NCBI GenBank assembly: GCA_020161365.1
Contig: JAIUNU010000002.1
Span: 248,001-312,000, forward strand
DNA: 64,000 bases
From: Pseudomonadota bacterium
Lineage (GTDB): Bacteria > Pseudomonadota > Alphaproteobacteria > Caulobacterales > Caulobacteraceae
Direction of reading: 5' to 3'
Positions 32,887-41,000 of the stretch are shown one piece after another (within the stretch, counting starts at the first letter, position 1; each line of letters starts with the position of its first letter). The translations under genes and the position numbers were made by a program. The notes under the pieces are model-generated. The model saw only the letters and a program-made list of their open reading frames with translations. It was not told the DNA's origin and did no database searches.

Positions 32887-33366
32887 ATGTCCAAGAGCAC
32901 CCCCGCCACGATCGCCCTGACCAAGGCCGGAGTCGCCTTCGATCTCTATACGTACGACTACGACCCCGGATCAGAGCGCGTCGGCCTGCAGGCCGCCGAG
33001 GCGCTGGGCGAAGACCCTCGTCGAGTGCTGAAGACCCTGATCGTCATGCTGGACGGCAGGCCCGCCTGTTGCATCCTGCCCTCCGACCAGGAGGTCAGCA
33101 TGAAGAAGCTGGCCGCCGCCCTGAAGGGCAAGTCGGCCGCCATGGCCCCCGTCCCCGACGCCGAGCGGATCACCGGCTACAAGGTCGGCGGCGTCAGCCC
33201 CTTCGGCCAGAAGAAGCGCTTGCCCACGGTGATGGAGGAAGCCGCCCTGGCCGAGCCCTATGTCTTCATCAACGGCGGCCAGCGGGGCTTGCAGGTGCGG
33301 CTCGCGCCAGGAGATGCGATGAAGGCCCTGGGCGCGGTGGCGGCGGCGATCGTGTCGGAGGCCTGA
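32887..33366 (+). CDS. ybaK: Cys-tRNA(Pro)/Cys-tRNA(Cys) deacylase YbaK
   Basis: 159 residues from ATG 32887, the family length. Editing-domain motifs are clear: RVLKTLIVMLDGRPACCILP, then DQEVSMKKLAAAL (conserved Lys) and the glycine-rich ITGYKVGGVSPFGQKKRLPT. YbaK removes cysteine wrongly attached to tRNA-Pro, preventing mistranslation. It is divergent from copA and followed by an inverted repeat and a tRNA-Met gene. The longer in-frame region upstream is antisense to copA and is not coding. Confidence 0.92.
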   Translation: MSKSTPATIALTKAGVAFDLYTYDYDPGSERVGLQAAEALGEDPRRVLKTLIVMLDGRPACCILPSDQEVSMKKLAAALKGKSAAMAPVPDAERITGYKVGGVSPFGQKKRLPTVMEEAALAEPYVFINGGQRGLQVRLAPGDAMKALGAVAAAIVSEA

Positions 33367-33414
33367 CCGCCGACCTTGCAGCCAAAACTTGCAAAGCTCC
33401 CAGACGCTCGATCC

Positions 33415-33536
33415 GTGTCATCCCGGAAAGCGCGCAGCGCTTATCTGGGACCCAGGGGCGGAGCGCACAGCGTTTCGTCACCCCCTGGGTCCCGGCTCTA
33501 CCCCCGGCTTTCGCCGGGGTTCGGCCGGGATGACAC
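33415..33536. repeat. Intergenic inverted repeat, GTGTCATCCCGG family (copy 1)
   Basis: Starts GTGTCATCCCGG and ends CCGGGATGACAC, with inner arms GGGACCCAGGGG and CCCCTGGGTCCC. The same structure occurs at 42541-42643 and 55959-56069. It lies between ybaK and the tRNA gene. Confidence 0.85.
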
Positions 33537-33627
33537 GCGAGGGATGAGACCGGTGGTCACGGAAGACATCACGCCCCCCGCTTGAAATCCCGCCCGCTCT
33601 TCGCCTATAAGCCGCGCCTCCTGGTCT

Positions 33628-33704
33628 GGCTGGGTAGCTCAGATGGTTAGAGCGGTGGATTCATAACCCACAGGTCGGCGGTTCGATCCCGCCCCCCGCC
33701 ACCA
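33628..33704 (+). tRNA. tRNA-Met (CAT), elongator type
   Basis: 77 nt including the encoded CCA. D-arm GCTC...GAGC (33637-33653), anticodon CAT at 33662-33664 in loop TTCATAA, T-arm GGCGG-TTCGATC-CCGCC. The acceptor stem is GGCTGGG paired to CCCCGCC, leaving a T4-C69 mismatch; the anticodon stem has an A31-C39 mismatch. The first base pairs G1-C72, so it is not an initiator tRNA. A tRNA-Ile(CAT, lysidine) is a less likely alternative. Confidence 0.9.
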
Positions 33705-33741
33705 GGACGACTTCACGCATTGCCATCCGCGCTCCACCTGC

Positions 33742-35847
33742 TCACGGCTTGTCGCCGATCTGGTAGGTCAGGGCCAGCCGCACGCGAGGCGCCTGAAAGC
33801 GCGACCGCTCAACATCGACAAAGGCGTCGCCCCAGCTGCTGTTTCGTCTGCGTTCGGTCGCCAGAAGGTCGGTCACGGTCAACACCCCCATCACCTTGCG
33901 CGTCAACGGCCGTCGCCAGGTCAGGTCCAGACGAGCGCTGCCCGAATAGCGTGACTGCAGGGATTCGCCGGGCCCGTTCAGGCGCGCCGACAGCTGTATC
34001 TGCTGGGGCTGTCGCCCCGTCGGGGCCGGCGACTTGTAGTCCAGTTGCACAGACCCGCTATACGAGAACGCCTTCTGGCGTCGCACCACGCCGAACTCCC
34101 GGACTTCGCCGTCCTGCTGGAAGAGGTTGGCGGTGACGACGTATTTCAGCCGCGCGCCCAGCGGCCCCCGCGCCGAGACCTCGCCGCCTCGACGCGCAAT
34201 CCGGCCGGCGTTCTCGGGCCGGGTGATCAGCAGGCCTGCCGGCGTCAGTTGGTTCGTCCAGGTGATCTCGCCGCGCGAGTCCCGCTCATAGACCGTCAGG
34301 TCCAAGCTGACCGCCTTACCGGCCCTCGCCAGCTTGATCTCGTAGGCGTCGGTAAAGGTCGGCTTCAGATTCGGATTGCCTGACCAAGCGCTCTCCAGGC
34401 CGCCGATCTGGACCGTCGGATCCAGACTGCCGCCATCCGGCCGATCAACGCGCCGGGAGTAGCTGAATTTGAGGTTTGTTCCCTTGGCGACGTCCTTGCT
34501 GACATGCAGACTGGGGAAGAGGTCGGTGTCATGGATCGCCACCGCGCCCGCCAGAGTCGTCAGGTCAAGGCGCATGTCCTCAAGCCGCAAACCCGGCAGA
34601 ACCGTCCAGCCGCCGACCGGAAACTGGACCGTTGCGTAGGCCGCCGCAGTGTCTCGGCGCGTGTCCAAGCGACGGGCGTAGGACGGTCCCAGACTCACCA
34701 AGTCCTGGGGATTGTCCAGCGCGGTCCGCCCCTCGTGGTCGCTGCGGGTCCAGGCGCCGCCGGTCGTCAGAATGCACTTGGGTCCCAGCGGCCGCTCGTA
34801 GTCGAGCTTCAAGATCAGGTCTTCATCGCGATTGGCGTCGCGCGTCGTGAACCGCTCTTCGCTCCCGGCGGACCGGGTCGCGAAGACCGAGTCAGCGTCC
34901 CAGCGCCAGACATCGAAATTCGCGTTGAGCTTGAGGGTTTCGCCCTCCCGGGGGCCTTCGCGCTCATAGGACAGGTCGGCGGACCGGTCGCTCATCGAGA
35001 CCCGCCGGTTCGTACGCTCGCTGAACGATCGGGCGCTGGCGTATCGCGACACCACCTCGCGCGTTCGCGGCTCATCGCTGTCGAAATCGAAGCTGTCCAA
35101 GCTGACCGTCACGGACTGCTTGTCCGTCGGCCGATAGGTCGCCTTGAGTTGGGCCTGAAGGGTGTCGGTGTCCTGGTCGCGACGGCTGACGCTGGTTCGT
35201 TCGCCCAGGGGCGCGCCGCCGGTCCCCAGATAGGTCCGCTCTGATGATCCCGTGTTGCGCGACTCCCGTTGCGCGACATCCACAATGCCGCCGAACGTCC
35301 ACTTTCCCAGGGTAAGATTGGGGGCAAGCCGAGCCGAGCGCACATCGGTTCCAAACGTCGCGCCGGCGGTCCCTGACCAACCTGGCCTCTGGCGCTTGCG
35401 CATGATGATGTTGATGACCCCGCCCGTCCCCTGGGCCGAGACCTGGCTGGACGGATTGGTGATCACCTCGATCCGCTCGACATCGGCGCCGGTCAGGGCG
35501 TTCAGCTTGGCGGTCGTCCCCGGGCCGCTCTTGCCATCGAACTGCACGGTTACGCCGCCCGTTCCCAGCAGCCGCACCTGACCGTCGGCGCCGACGCTGA
35601 CCGAGGGCAACTTGCCGAGGATGTCGATCAGAGAGGCGGCCTTGGCCTGAGGATCATCGCGGATGTCGTAAGAGGTGCGGTCGATGCGCCGCACGACGCC
35701 TGGGCGAACGCTCTCGATCACGATGTCGGAGAGCGTCGTCGACTCGCCGCCAGCGGGCGCGGGCGCCTTGGTCGTCTGGGCCAGCGTTTCCCCAGCCGCC
35801 ATCAGTGTCAGGACAGCGGCGCAACCGCCGGAAATAAAGCGAACCAT
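33742..35847 (-). CDS. TonB-dependent receptor-like outer-membrane beta-barrel protein
   Basis: 701 residues. Signal peptide (FISGGCAAVLTLMAAGETLA). A plug-like N-domain has ASLIDILGKLPSVSVGADGQ near 70-90, VTVQFDGKSG and VERIEVITNPSSQVSAQGTG, as in the outer-membrane-protein beta-barrel group of TonB receptors. The barrel ends VRLALTYQIGDKP, lacking the usual terminal aromatic residue. Ligand unknown. The shortened plug and absence of a carboxypeptidase-like N-domain distinguish it from the large receptor at 20140. It is convergent with the tRNA gene (37 bp) and divergent from the GFA-family gene. Confidence 0.87.
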   Translation of the reverse strand: MVRFISGGCAAVLTLMAAGETLAQTTKAPAPAGGESTTLSDIVIESVRPGVVRRIDRTSYDIRDDPQAKAASLIDILGKLPSVSVGADGQVRLLGTGGVTVQFDGKSGPGTTAKLNALTGADVERIEVITNPSSQVSAQGTGGVINIIMRKRQRPGWSGTAGATFGTDVRSARLAPNLTLGKWTFGGIVDVAQRESRNTGSSERTYLGTGGAPLGERTSVSRRDQDTDTLQAQLKATYRPTDKQSVTVSLDSFDFDSDEPRTREVVSRYASARSFSERTNRRVSMSDRSADLSYEREGPREGETLKLNANFDVWRWDADSVFATRSAGSEERFTTRDANRDEDLILKLDYERPLGPKCILTTGGAWTRSDHEGRTALDNPQDLVSLGPSYARRLDTRRDTAAAYATVQFPVGGWTVLPGLRLEDMRLDLTTLAGAVAIHDTDLFPSLHVSKDVAKGTNLKFSYSRRVDRPDGGSLDPTVQIGGLESAWSGNPNLKPTFTDAYEIKLARAGKAVSLDLTVYERDSRGEITWTNQLTPAGLLITRPENAGRIARRGGEVSARGPLGARLKYVVTANLFQQDGEVREFGVVRRQKAFSYSGSVQLDYKSPAPTGRQPQQIQLSARLNGPGESLQSRYSGSARLDLTWRRPLTRKVMGVLTVTDLLATERRRNSSWGDAFVDVERSRFQAPRVRLALTYQIGDKP

Positions 35848-35977
35848 CGAGCCCCCGGGTCGTTCGATGGCCTAGCTTCATAAACCTAAGAGGGCAATAA
35901 AGTGGCGAAATTTCCCGTGGTTGAAAAATCGTCTGACACCCCTTGCCCGCAGGGCGCCTAACCTCCCTTAATGCCCC

Positions 35978-36391
35978 ATGACCACCAAGACCTTCAAAGG
36001 CGGATGCCTGTGCGGCGCCTTGCGCTGGGAAGCCGACCGCGCGCCCGACTATATGGGTCTTTGCTGCTGCGCCGACTGCCGAAAGGCCTCGGGATCGGGC
36101 TTCATCCCGTTCATGGGGTTTGCGGCCGCCGCCCTGACCATCACCGGGCCGACGCGGCAGTATCGCAGCCCGGCGTTGCGTGGCGGCGAGGCCACGCGCA
36201 ATTCCTGTGCGGCCTGCGGCGGCCTGATGTTCGGCGGCGAGCACGGGCTGGACGACAGCCACACGATCTACGCCGGCAGCCTGGACGACCCGAGCCTCTT
36301 CAAGCCAGTGATGCTGCTGTTCGAGCGGGACCGGCCCGACTGGGTGGTCCCGCCCGAGGGCTTGCAGCGCTTCGAGACAATGCCCGACTAG
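35978..36391 (+). CDS. GFA family zinc-binding protein
   Basis: 137 residues. Zinc-binding cysteines of the glutathione-dependent formaldehyde-activating (Gfa/CENP-V) family are evident: GGCLCGALRWEA (Cys10, Cys12), LCCCADCRKASGSG (about 29-34) and SCAACGG (about 77-80). Few family members are proven S-(hydroxymethyl)glutathione synthases; most are of unknown activity. It is divergent from the TonB-type receptor and convergent, with a 4-bp overlap of ends, with the RsaA-domain-like gene. Confidence 0.88.
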   Translation: MTTKTFKGGCLCGALRWEADRAPDYMGLCCCADCRKASGSGFIPFMGFAAAALTITGPTRQYRSPALRGGEATRNSCAACGGLMFGGEHGLDDSHTIYAGSLDDPSLFKPVMLLFERDRPDWVVPPEGLQRFETMPD

Positions 36392-37494
36392 AACGGCATC
36401 CCCGGATCGTAGTGGTCCGGCGCCTGGCCGATCAGGGCGATTTCCATCGGCGCCTTGGCGGGGCCCAGCAACTCGCCGCCATAGACCGCCGTGCCGTCAT
36501 AGGCCTTGCCGAGGAACGCCTTGACCGCCTCGGCGTAGACGCCCACGCCCGCTTCCAGCCCCTTGGACATCAGGAAGCCCGCGACGGCGGCCTTGGCGCC
36601 CAGCGCGGTGTGTCCGTAGGCCTCGAAATACTTCTGCTGGCCGACGATGTAGTCGATCGCCGCCGAGATGTTCACGCCAGCGGCCGTCGCCTTGGAATTG
36701 CCGATGATGGCGTCGTACATCTTGGTGACCGCCTCGCGGAAGCCCAGGCTGTCATAGGCGGCCTTGAAGGTGGCCGCGCCGGTCCCACTCATCGCCTGGT
36801 TCACCGCGAACTCGATGTACTTGTTCTCGGTGTTGTAGATCGCATAGGCGAAATCGGTCAGGTCGCTGGTGTTGGTGGCGCTGTCGATCAGCTCGTTCAG
36901 CGCCGCCTGGGTGGGCGTACGGCCGGTGAAGAAGTTCACGGCCTGCAAAGCCAGGGCCGACGTGTCGGCCGAGAAGCTGACCAGCTTGTCGAGGAACACC
37001 GCCTTGGTGATCTTGCCGGCCGCCACGTCGACCTGCAGTTGCGCCAGCAGCTTCATCTCGCTGTAGAGGGTGTTGAGCACCTTCTCGCCATTGGGTCCGG
37101 TCAGATACTCCGACAAGGCCTTTGACGAAGTCGCCGAGATGCCCGACAGCGCCTTGTAGATCTCCTCGACCTTGTCCTTGGTCAGGACCAGCGGCGCGAC
37201 CTCGCCGCCCGTCCCCGTTCCGCCGGTGTTTCCGCCGCTGCCCCCGCCGAACACCACGCTGAGCGGCGTATCCAACGGATACTTGCTGATTGCGTCGCGG
37301 AACGTCTGCACGCCGATATTGATCAGGGTGGGGTTGGCCTCGACGATGGCCAGCGCCGCGTCGACCTGGGGCGTCAGCACGCCCAGGGTCTTGAACAGGA
37401 CCCGCAGTTCGCCGAACTTGAAGCTGGCCTGGATCAGGCCCGCATCCGCCAGTTGGATGATGAACTGAAAGTCGCGAAGTGTCGGCTCGGCCAT
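36388..37494 (-). CDS. RsaA N-terminal-domain-like (S-layer anchoring-type) protein
   Basis: 368 residues from ATG 37494, with GGAGGG 8 nt upstream. No signal peptide. Residues about 1-80 form a helical region (MAEPTLRDFQFIIQLADAGL...). A Gly/Thr-rich linker (GGGSGGNTGGTGTGG, about 83-97) follows. The rest strongly recalls the first 230 residues of Caulobacter S-layer protein RsaA, which bind LPS: NFFTGRTPTQAALNELIDSA, TNTSDLTDFAYAIYNTENKY, EFAVNQAMSGTGAATFKAAY and AIIGNSKATAAGVNISAAID. No RTX repeats or type I secretion signal are seen. It may be a cell-surface LPS-bound protein; export route unknown. Confidence 0.7.
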   Translation of the reverse strand: MAEPTLRDFQFIIQLADAGLIQASFKFGELRVLFKTLGVLTPQVDAALAIVEANPTLINIGVQTFRDAISKYPLDTPLSVVFGGGSGGNTGGTGTGGEVAPLVLTKDKVEEIYKALSGISATSSKALSEYLTGPNGEKVLNTLYSEMKLLAQLQVDVAAGKITKAVFLDKLVSFSADTSALALQAVNFFTGRTPTQAALNELIDSATNTSDLTDFAYAIYNTENKYIEFAVNQAMSGTGAATFKAAYDSLGFREAVTKMYDAIIGNSKATAAGVNISAAIDYIVGQQKYFEAYGHTALGAKAAVAGFLMSKGLEAGVGVYAEAVKAFLGKAYDGTAVYGGELLGPAKAPMEIALIGQAPDHYDPGMPF

Positions 37495-37614
37495 GTGGGA
37501 ATCCCTCCAGGACCCTCCCGCCGCACCACGCGCCACGCCCTGGTCCCTAGCCGATGTTCTAGGATTTCGACGGCCTCAACCGACATCCCCGGAACGGGGG
37601 ATGGTCAAAGGGAC

Positions 37615-38334
37615 TCAACCTCTGGATGGCGAACTCGGCCCAAACCGCGCCACCAGGTCGTAGGCCTCGCCGGGGAAAATCTGGCGCACGCGCGTGACGT
37701 GCTGGCCCTCGCGCCAGGTGCGGCGGTCGACGACGAGGCAGGCGGCTCCCTCGTCCAGGGCCAGGAGGCGGGCGTCGTCGGCGTCGGCGTTGACGGCGCT
37801 GATGCGGCTCTCGGCCTCGGTCCAGGCGACGTGCTCCAGGAGCCAGGCGCCGGGGGGATGGGTCGAGAAGTCGGCTTTGGCGATCTCGGGAACCGCCTTC
37901 AGCGAGACGAGGCGGCGTTCCAGCGCGAAAGGCCGGCCGCCCGCGTCATGCACCCCGTCCAGCGCCAGAAGCTTGCCGCTCGCCGCCAGCTCGATCTCGT
38001 CCGGGCTGTCCCGGTCCGGGGACCGGACCACGCGCGACAACAGTCGAAAGGCGTAGCTCTCCCCGCGCGCCACGATCTCTGACTGGATGTCGGGGATGTT
38101 GAGGACCGGCGCATGGACCTTGGGCCGGGCCACGAACGAGCCGGCGCGCTTGCGGCGCACGATCAGTCCGGCCTCGACCAGGGCGATCATCGCCTTGTTC
38201 ACGGTCATCCGCGAGCAGCCATAGGCCTCCATCAGCTCGGCCTCGGTCGGCGCGCGGTGTCCCGGGGCCCATTCGCCGGAGCGGATGCGGGCCTCGATGT
38301 CGGCGCGGATGCGCTGGTGCAGCGGACCCGTCAC
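37615..38334 (-). CDS. hutC: GntR-family histidine-utilisation repressor HutC
   Basis: 239 residues from a GTG that overlaps the hutF stop (GTGA). The winged-helix N-domain is clear (IRADIEARIRSGEWAPGHRA, AELMEAYGCSRMTVNKAMIA, ALVEAGLIVRRKRAGSFVA). A UTRA effector domain follows (about 90-235, ending VTRVRQIFPGEAYDLVARFG). HutC binds urocanate or related intermediates and represses hut genes. It lies downstream of hutF in the same unit, so it is autoregulated through the palindrome at 39733-39750. Confidence 0.93.
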   Translation of the reverse strand: MTGPLHQRIRADIEARIRSGEWAPGHRAPTEAELMEAYGCSRMTVNKAMIALVEAGLIVRRKRAGSFVARPKVHAPVLNIPDIQSEIVARGESYAFRLLSRVVRSPDRDSPDEIELAASGKLLALDGVHDAGGRPFALERRLVSLKAVPEIAKADFSTHPPGAWLLEHVAWTEAESRISAVNADADDARLLALDEGAACLVVDRRTWREGQHVTRVRQIFPGEAYDLVARFGPSSPSRG

Positions 38335-39710
38335 GCCAGCAGGGCTTTCAGGGTCTCGACATAGCGCGTGGCGATCGCCTCGCGGGCGTGGTGACGGCCG
38401 CCCGAGACGAGTTGCTTGCCGTGCCGCCACACGGTGTCGATGCCGCCTCCGGCGAAGATCAGACTGTCGATCAGGGTGTCACCCGCGCGGCCGATAAGGT
38501 TGGGGTGGTTTTGATCGAGGGTGACGAAGTCGGCCGGCGCGCCGCGCCGCAGCTCACCGCGTCCCGCGCCCAGGGCCCGGGCGCCGCCCAGAGCCGCTGC
38601 ACGCCAGAGGTCGCCGCCGGTGGAACGGCGCGGGCCGCCCGCCAGCACGTTGCGGGCCCGGCGGGTCAGGCGCTGGGCGTACTCCAAGGTCCGAAGCTCC
38701 TGAGCGGCGTCGATCACGATGTTGGAGTCGGTGCCGATTCCGAAACTTCCGCCAGCGGCCAGATAGTCCGGGGTCGGGAAGATCCCGTCGCCCAGATTGG
38801 CCTCCGTCACCGGGCAAAGGCCCGCCACGGCGCCGCTCTTGGCCAGGCGCTCAGTCTCGGTGGCGTTGATGTGGGTGGCGTGGATCAGGCACCAGCGCTG
38901 GTCGACCTCGGTGTGGTTCATCAGCCAGCGCACCGGGCGCTGGCCGGTGGCGGCCAGGCAGTCGTCGACCTCCTTGGTCTGCTCGGCCACGTGCATGTGG
39001 ACCGGGCCGCCGGCGGCCAGCGGCAGGATCGCGTCAAGCTCCTCGCCGGTCACCGCGCGCAGGCTGTGCGGCGCGATCCCGACCACCGCCTCGGGCAGGC
39101 CCGCGACGAGCCCTCGGCACGCCTCGACCAGTCGCGCAAAGCCGTCGACGTCGTGGATGAAGCGCTTCTGGCCGTCGGTCGGCGGCAGGCCGCCGAAATT
39201 GCTGTGGGCGTAGAACACCGGCAGCAGGGTCAGACCGATGCCGGTCTCTTCGGCCGCCGCCGCCATCCTTGCCGCCATCTCGGCCGGATTGTCGTAGACG
39301 CCGCCGTCGGGGGCGTGGTGCAGATAGTGGAACTCGCCCACCCGGGTGAATCCGCCCTCCAGCATCTCGACCTGGCCCATGGCGGCGATGGCCTGGGCCA
39401 TGTCGGGGTCGAGCCGCGCGAGGAAACGGTACATCACCTCGCGCCAGGTCCAGAAGTTGTCGCCCGTCTCGCCGCGCGTCTCGGCCAGGCCCGCCATGGC
39501 GCGCTGGAAGGCGTGGCTGTGGACGTTGCCGAGACCCGGCAGCGCGGGACCCAGACGCTGCGCGTCGCCGGCCGGGGCGTCGGTGTCGATCCGCGCGATA
39601 CGGCCGTCGGTGATCGTGAACTTGACGCCCCGGGCCCAGCCGTCCGCCAGCAGCGCGCGCTCGCACCAGACCACGGTCGAAACGGAGTCGGGAATTTGCG
39701 CGTCGGTCAC
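38331..39710 (-). CDS. hutF: Formimidoylglutamate deiminase HutF
   Basis: 459 residues from a GTG at 39710 with ATGAGGC upstream. An amidohydrolase-fold metal enzyme: the metal motif GLGNVHSHAFQRAMAGLAE near residue 57, EFHYLHHAPDGG near 126, HMHVAEQTKEVDDC near 236, and LIHATHINATETE near 268. It converts N-formimidoyl-L-glutamate to N-formyl-L-glutamate plus ammonia. With HutG this marks the five-step histidine pathway. An in-frame upstream extension to 40583 is antisense to hutI and is rejected. Confidence 0.94.
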   Translation of the reverse strand: MTDAQIPDSVSTVVWCERALLADGWARGVKFTITDGRIARIDTDAPAGDAQRLGPALPGLGNVHSHAFQRAMAGLAETRGETGDNFWTWREVMYRFLARLDPDMAQAIAAMGQVEMLEGGFTRVGEFHYLHHAPDGGVYDNPAEMAARMAAAAEETGIGLTLLPVFYAHSNFGGLPPTDGQKRFIHDVDGFARLVEACRGLVAGLPEAVVGIAPHSLRAVTGEELDAILPLAAGGPVHMHVAEQTKEVDDCLAATGQRPVRWLMNHTEVDQRWCLIHATHINATETERLAKSGAVAGLCPVTEANLGDGIFPTPDYLAAGGSFGIGTDSNIVIDAAQELRTLEYAQRLTRRARNVLAGGPRRSTGGDLWRAAALGGARALGAGRGELRRGAPADFVTLDQNHPNLIGRAGDTLIDSLIFAGGGIDTVWRHGKQLVSGGRHHAREAIATRYVETLKALLA

Positions 39711-39732
39711 TGGACAAGCCTCATCGTTCGCA

Positions 39733-39750
39733 AATATGTCTATACATATT
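39733..39750. promoter_or_regulatory. HutC-type operator palindrome between hutF and hutI
   Basis: AATATGT-CTAT-ACATATT has perfect 7-bp arms. It includes TGTCTATACA (39737-39746), which fits the T-G-T...A-C-A core of GntR/HutC-family operators. It lies 22 bp upstream of hutF and 44 bp upstream of hutI, so one site could control both directions. Confidence 0.7.
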
Positions 39751-39794
39751 GAAGCGCGCCGCAAGGGCCGCGCGGCGTTGGCGGAGGCAGGCTC

Positions 39795-41000
39795 ATGCGC
39801 TGTGATCGGGTGTGGATCAACGCCCGTCTCGCCACCCTGGCGCCGGGCCGCGAGGGGCTGGGCGTCATCGAGGACGGCGTCGTCGCCAGCCTGGACGGCC
39901 GTATCGCCTATGCCGGCCCCGCCGCCGACGCCCCGGCCTTCGAGGCCGCCGAAACGGTCGATATCGACGGCCGCTGGATCACGCCCGGCCTGATCGACCC
40001 GCACACCCATCTCGTCTTCGCCGGCGACCGCGCCCACGAGTTCGAGCTGCGCCTGGCCGGCGCCTCCTACGAAGAAATCGCCCGCGCCGGCGGCGGCATC
40101 GTTTCGACCATGCGCGCCACCCGCGCCGCGTCCGAGGCTGAGCTGGTCCAGGCCGCCCTGCCGCGCCTCGACGCCCTGCTGGCTGAGGGCGTCACCACGG
40201 TCGAGATCAAGTCCGGTTATGGCCTGTCGCTGGACGATGAGCTCAAGAGCCTGCGCGCCGCCCGGGCGCTGGCCGACATCCGCCGGGTGGCTGTCACCAC
40301 CACGTTCCTGGGCGCCCACGCCCTGCCGCCCGAATATCGCGACGACAAGGACGGTTATGTCGATCTGGTCTGCCAGACCATGATCCCCGCCGTCGCCGCG
40401 CGCGGCCTGGCCGACGCGGTGGACGGGTTCTGCGAAGGCATCGGCTTCTCGCCCGACCAGATCCGCCGGGTGTTCGACGCGGCCAAGGCCCATGGCCTGC
40501 CGGTCAAGCTGCACGCCGAGCAGTTGTCGAACCTGTCGGGCGCAGCGCTGGCGGCCGAGTACAACGCCCTTTCGGCCGACCATCTGGAGTACCTGGACGA
40601 GGCAGGCGTCGCCGCCATGGCCGCCTCAGGCACGGTCGCGACCCTGCTGCCGGGCGCCTACTACTTCACCCGCGAGCACAAGGCCCCGCCGATTGCGGCC
40701 CTGCGCGCGGCGGGCGTGCCGATGGCCCTGGCCACCGACTGCAACCCCGGCACCTCGCCCCTGACCTCGCCGCTCTTGGTCATGAACATGGCCGCCACCC
40801 TGTTCCGGATGACCGTCGAGGAGTGCCTGGCCGGCGTCACGCGCGAGGCGGCGCGGGCGCTGGGGCTGCTAAGCGATCGCGGGACGCTGGAGGCCGGCAA
40901 GGCCTGCGATCTCGCCATCTGGGACGTCGAGCGTCCCGCCGAACTTGTCTATCGCATGGGCTTCAATCCGCTCCATGCCCGCGTGTGGAGAGGCCTGTGA
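39795..41000 (+). CDS. hutI: Imidazolonepropionase HutI
   Basis: 401 residues. Amidohydrolase-fold; metal ligands in [20 protein letters not shown] near residue 66-85 and [20 protein letters not shown] near 236. The [12 protein letters not shown] and [18 protein letters not shown] segments bind the substrate, and [11 protein letters not shown] near 313 is also typical. It hydrolyses 4-imidazolone-5-propionate to N-formimidoyl-L-glutamate. It starts the plus-strand hut unit and its stop overlaps the hutH start (GTGA), giving translational coupling. Confidence 0.95.
   Translation: MRCDRVWINARLATLAPGREGLGVIEDGVVASLDGRIAYAGPAADAPAFEAAETVDIDGRWITPGLIDPHTHLVFAGDRAHEFELRLAGASYEEIARAGGGIVSTMRATRAASEAELVQAALPRLDALLAEGVTTVEIKSGYGLSLDDELKSLRAARALADIRRVAVTTTFLGAHALPPEYRDDKDGYVDLVCQTMIPAVAARGLADAVDGFCEGIGFSPDQIRRVFDAAKAHGLPVKLHAEQLSNLSGAALAAEYNALSADHLEYLDEAGVAAMAASGTVATLLPGAYYFTREHKAPPIAALRAAGVPMALATDCNPGTSPLTSPLLVMNMAATLFRMTVEECLAGVTREAARALGLLSDRGTLEAGKACDLAIWDVERPAELVYRMGFNPLHARVWRGL

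Noticed and set aside
38331..40583. hutF read from a start far upstream (750 residues)
   Set aside because: The extra N-terminal part is antisense to hutI and crosses the hut operator; the GTG at 39710 gives a normal HutF.
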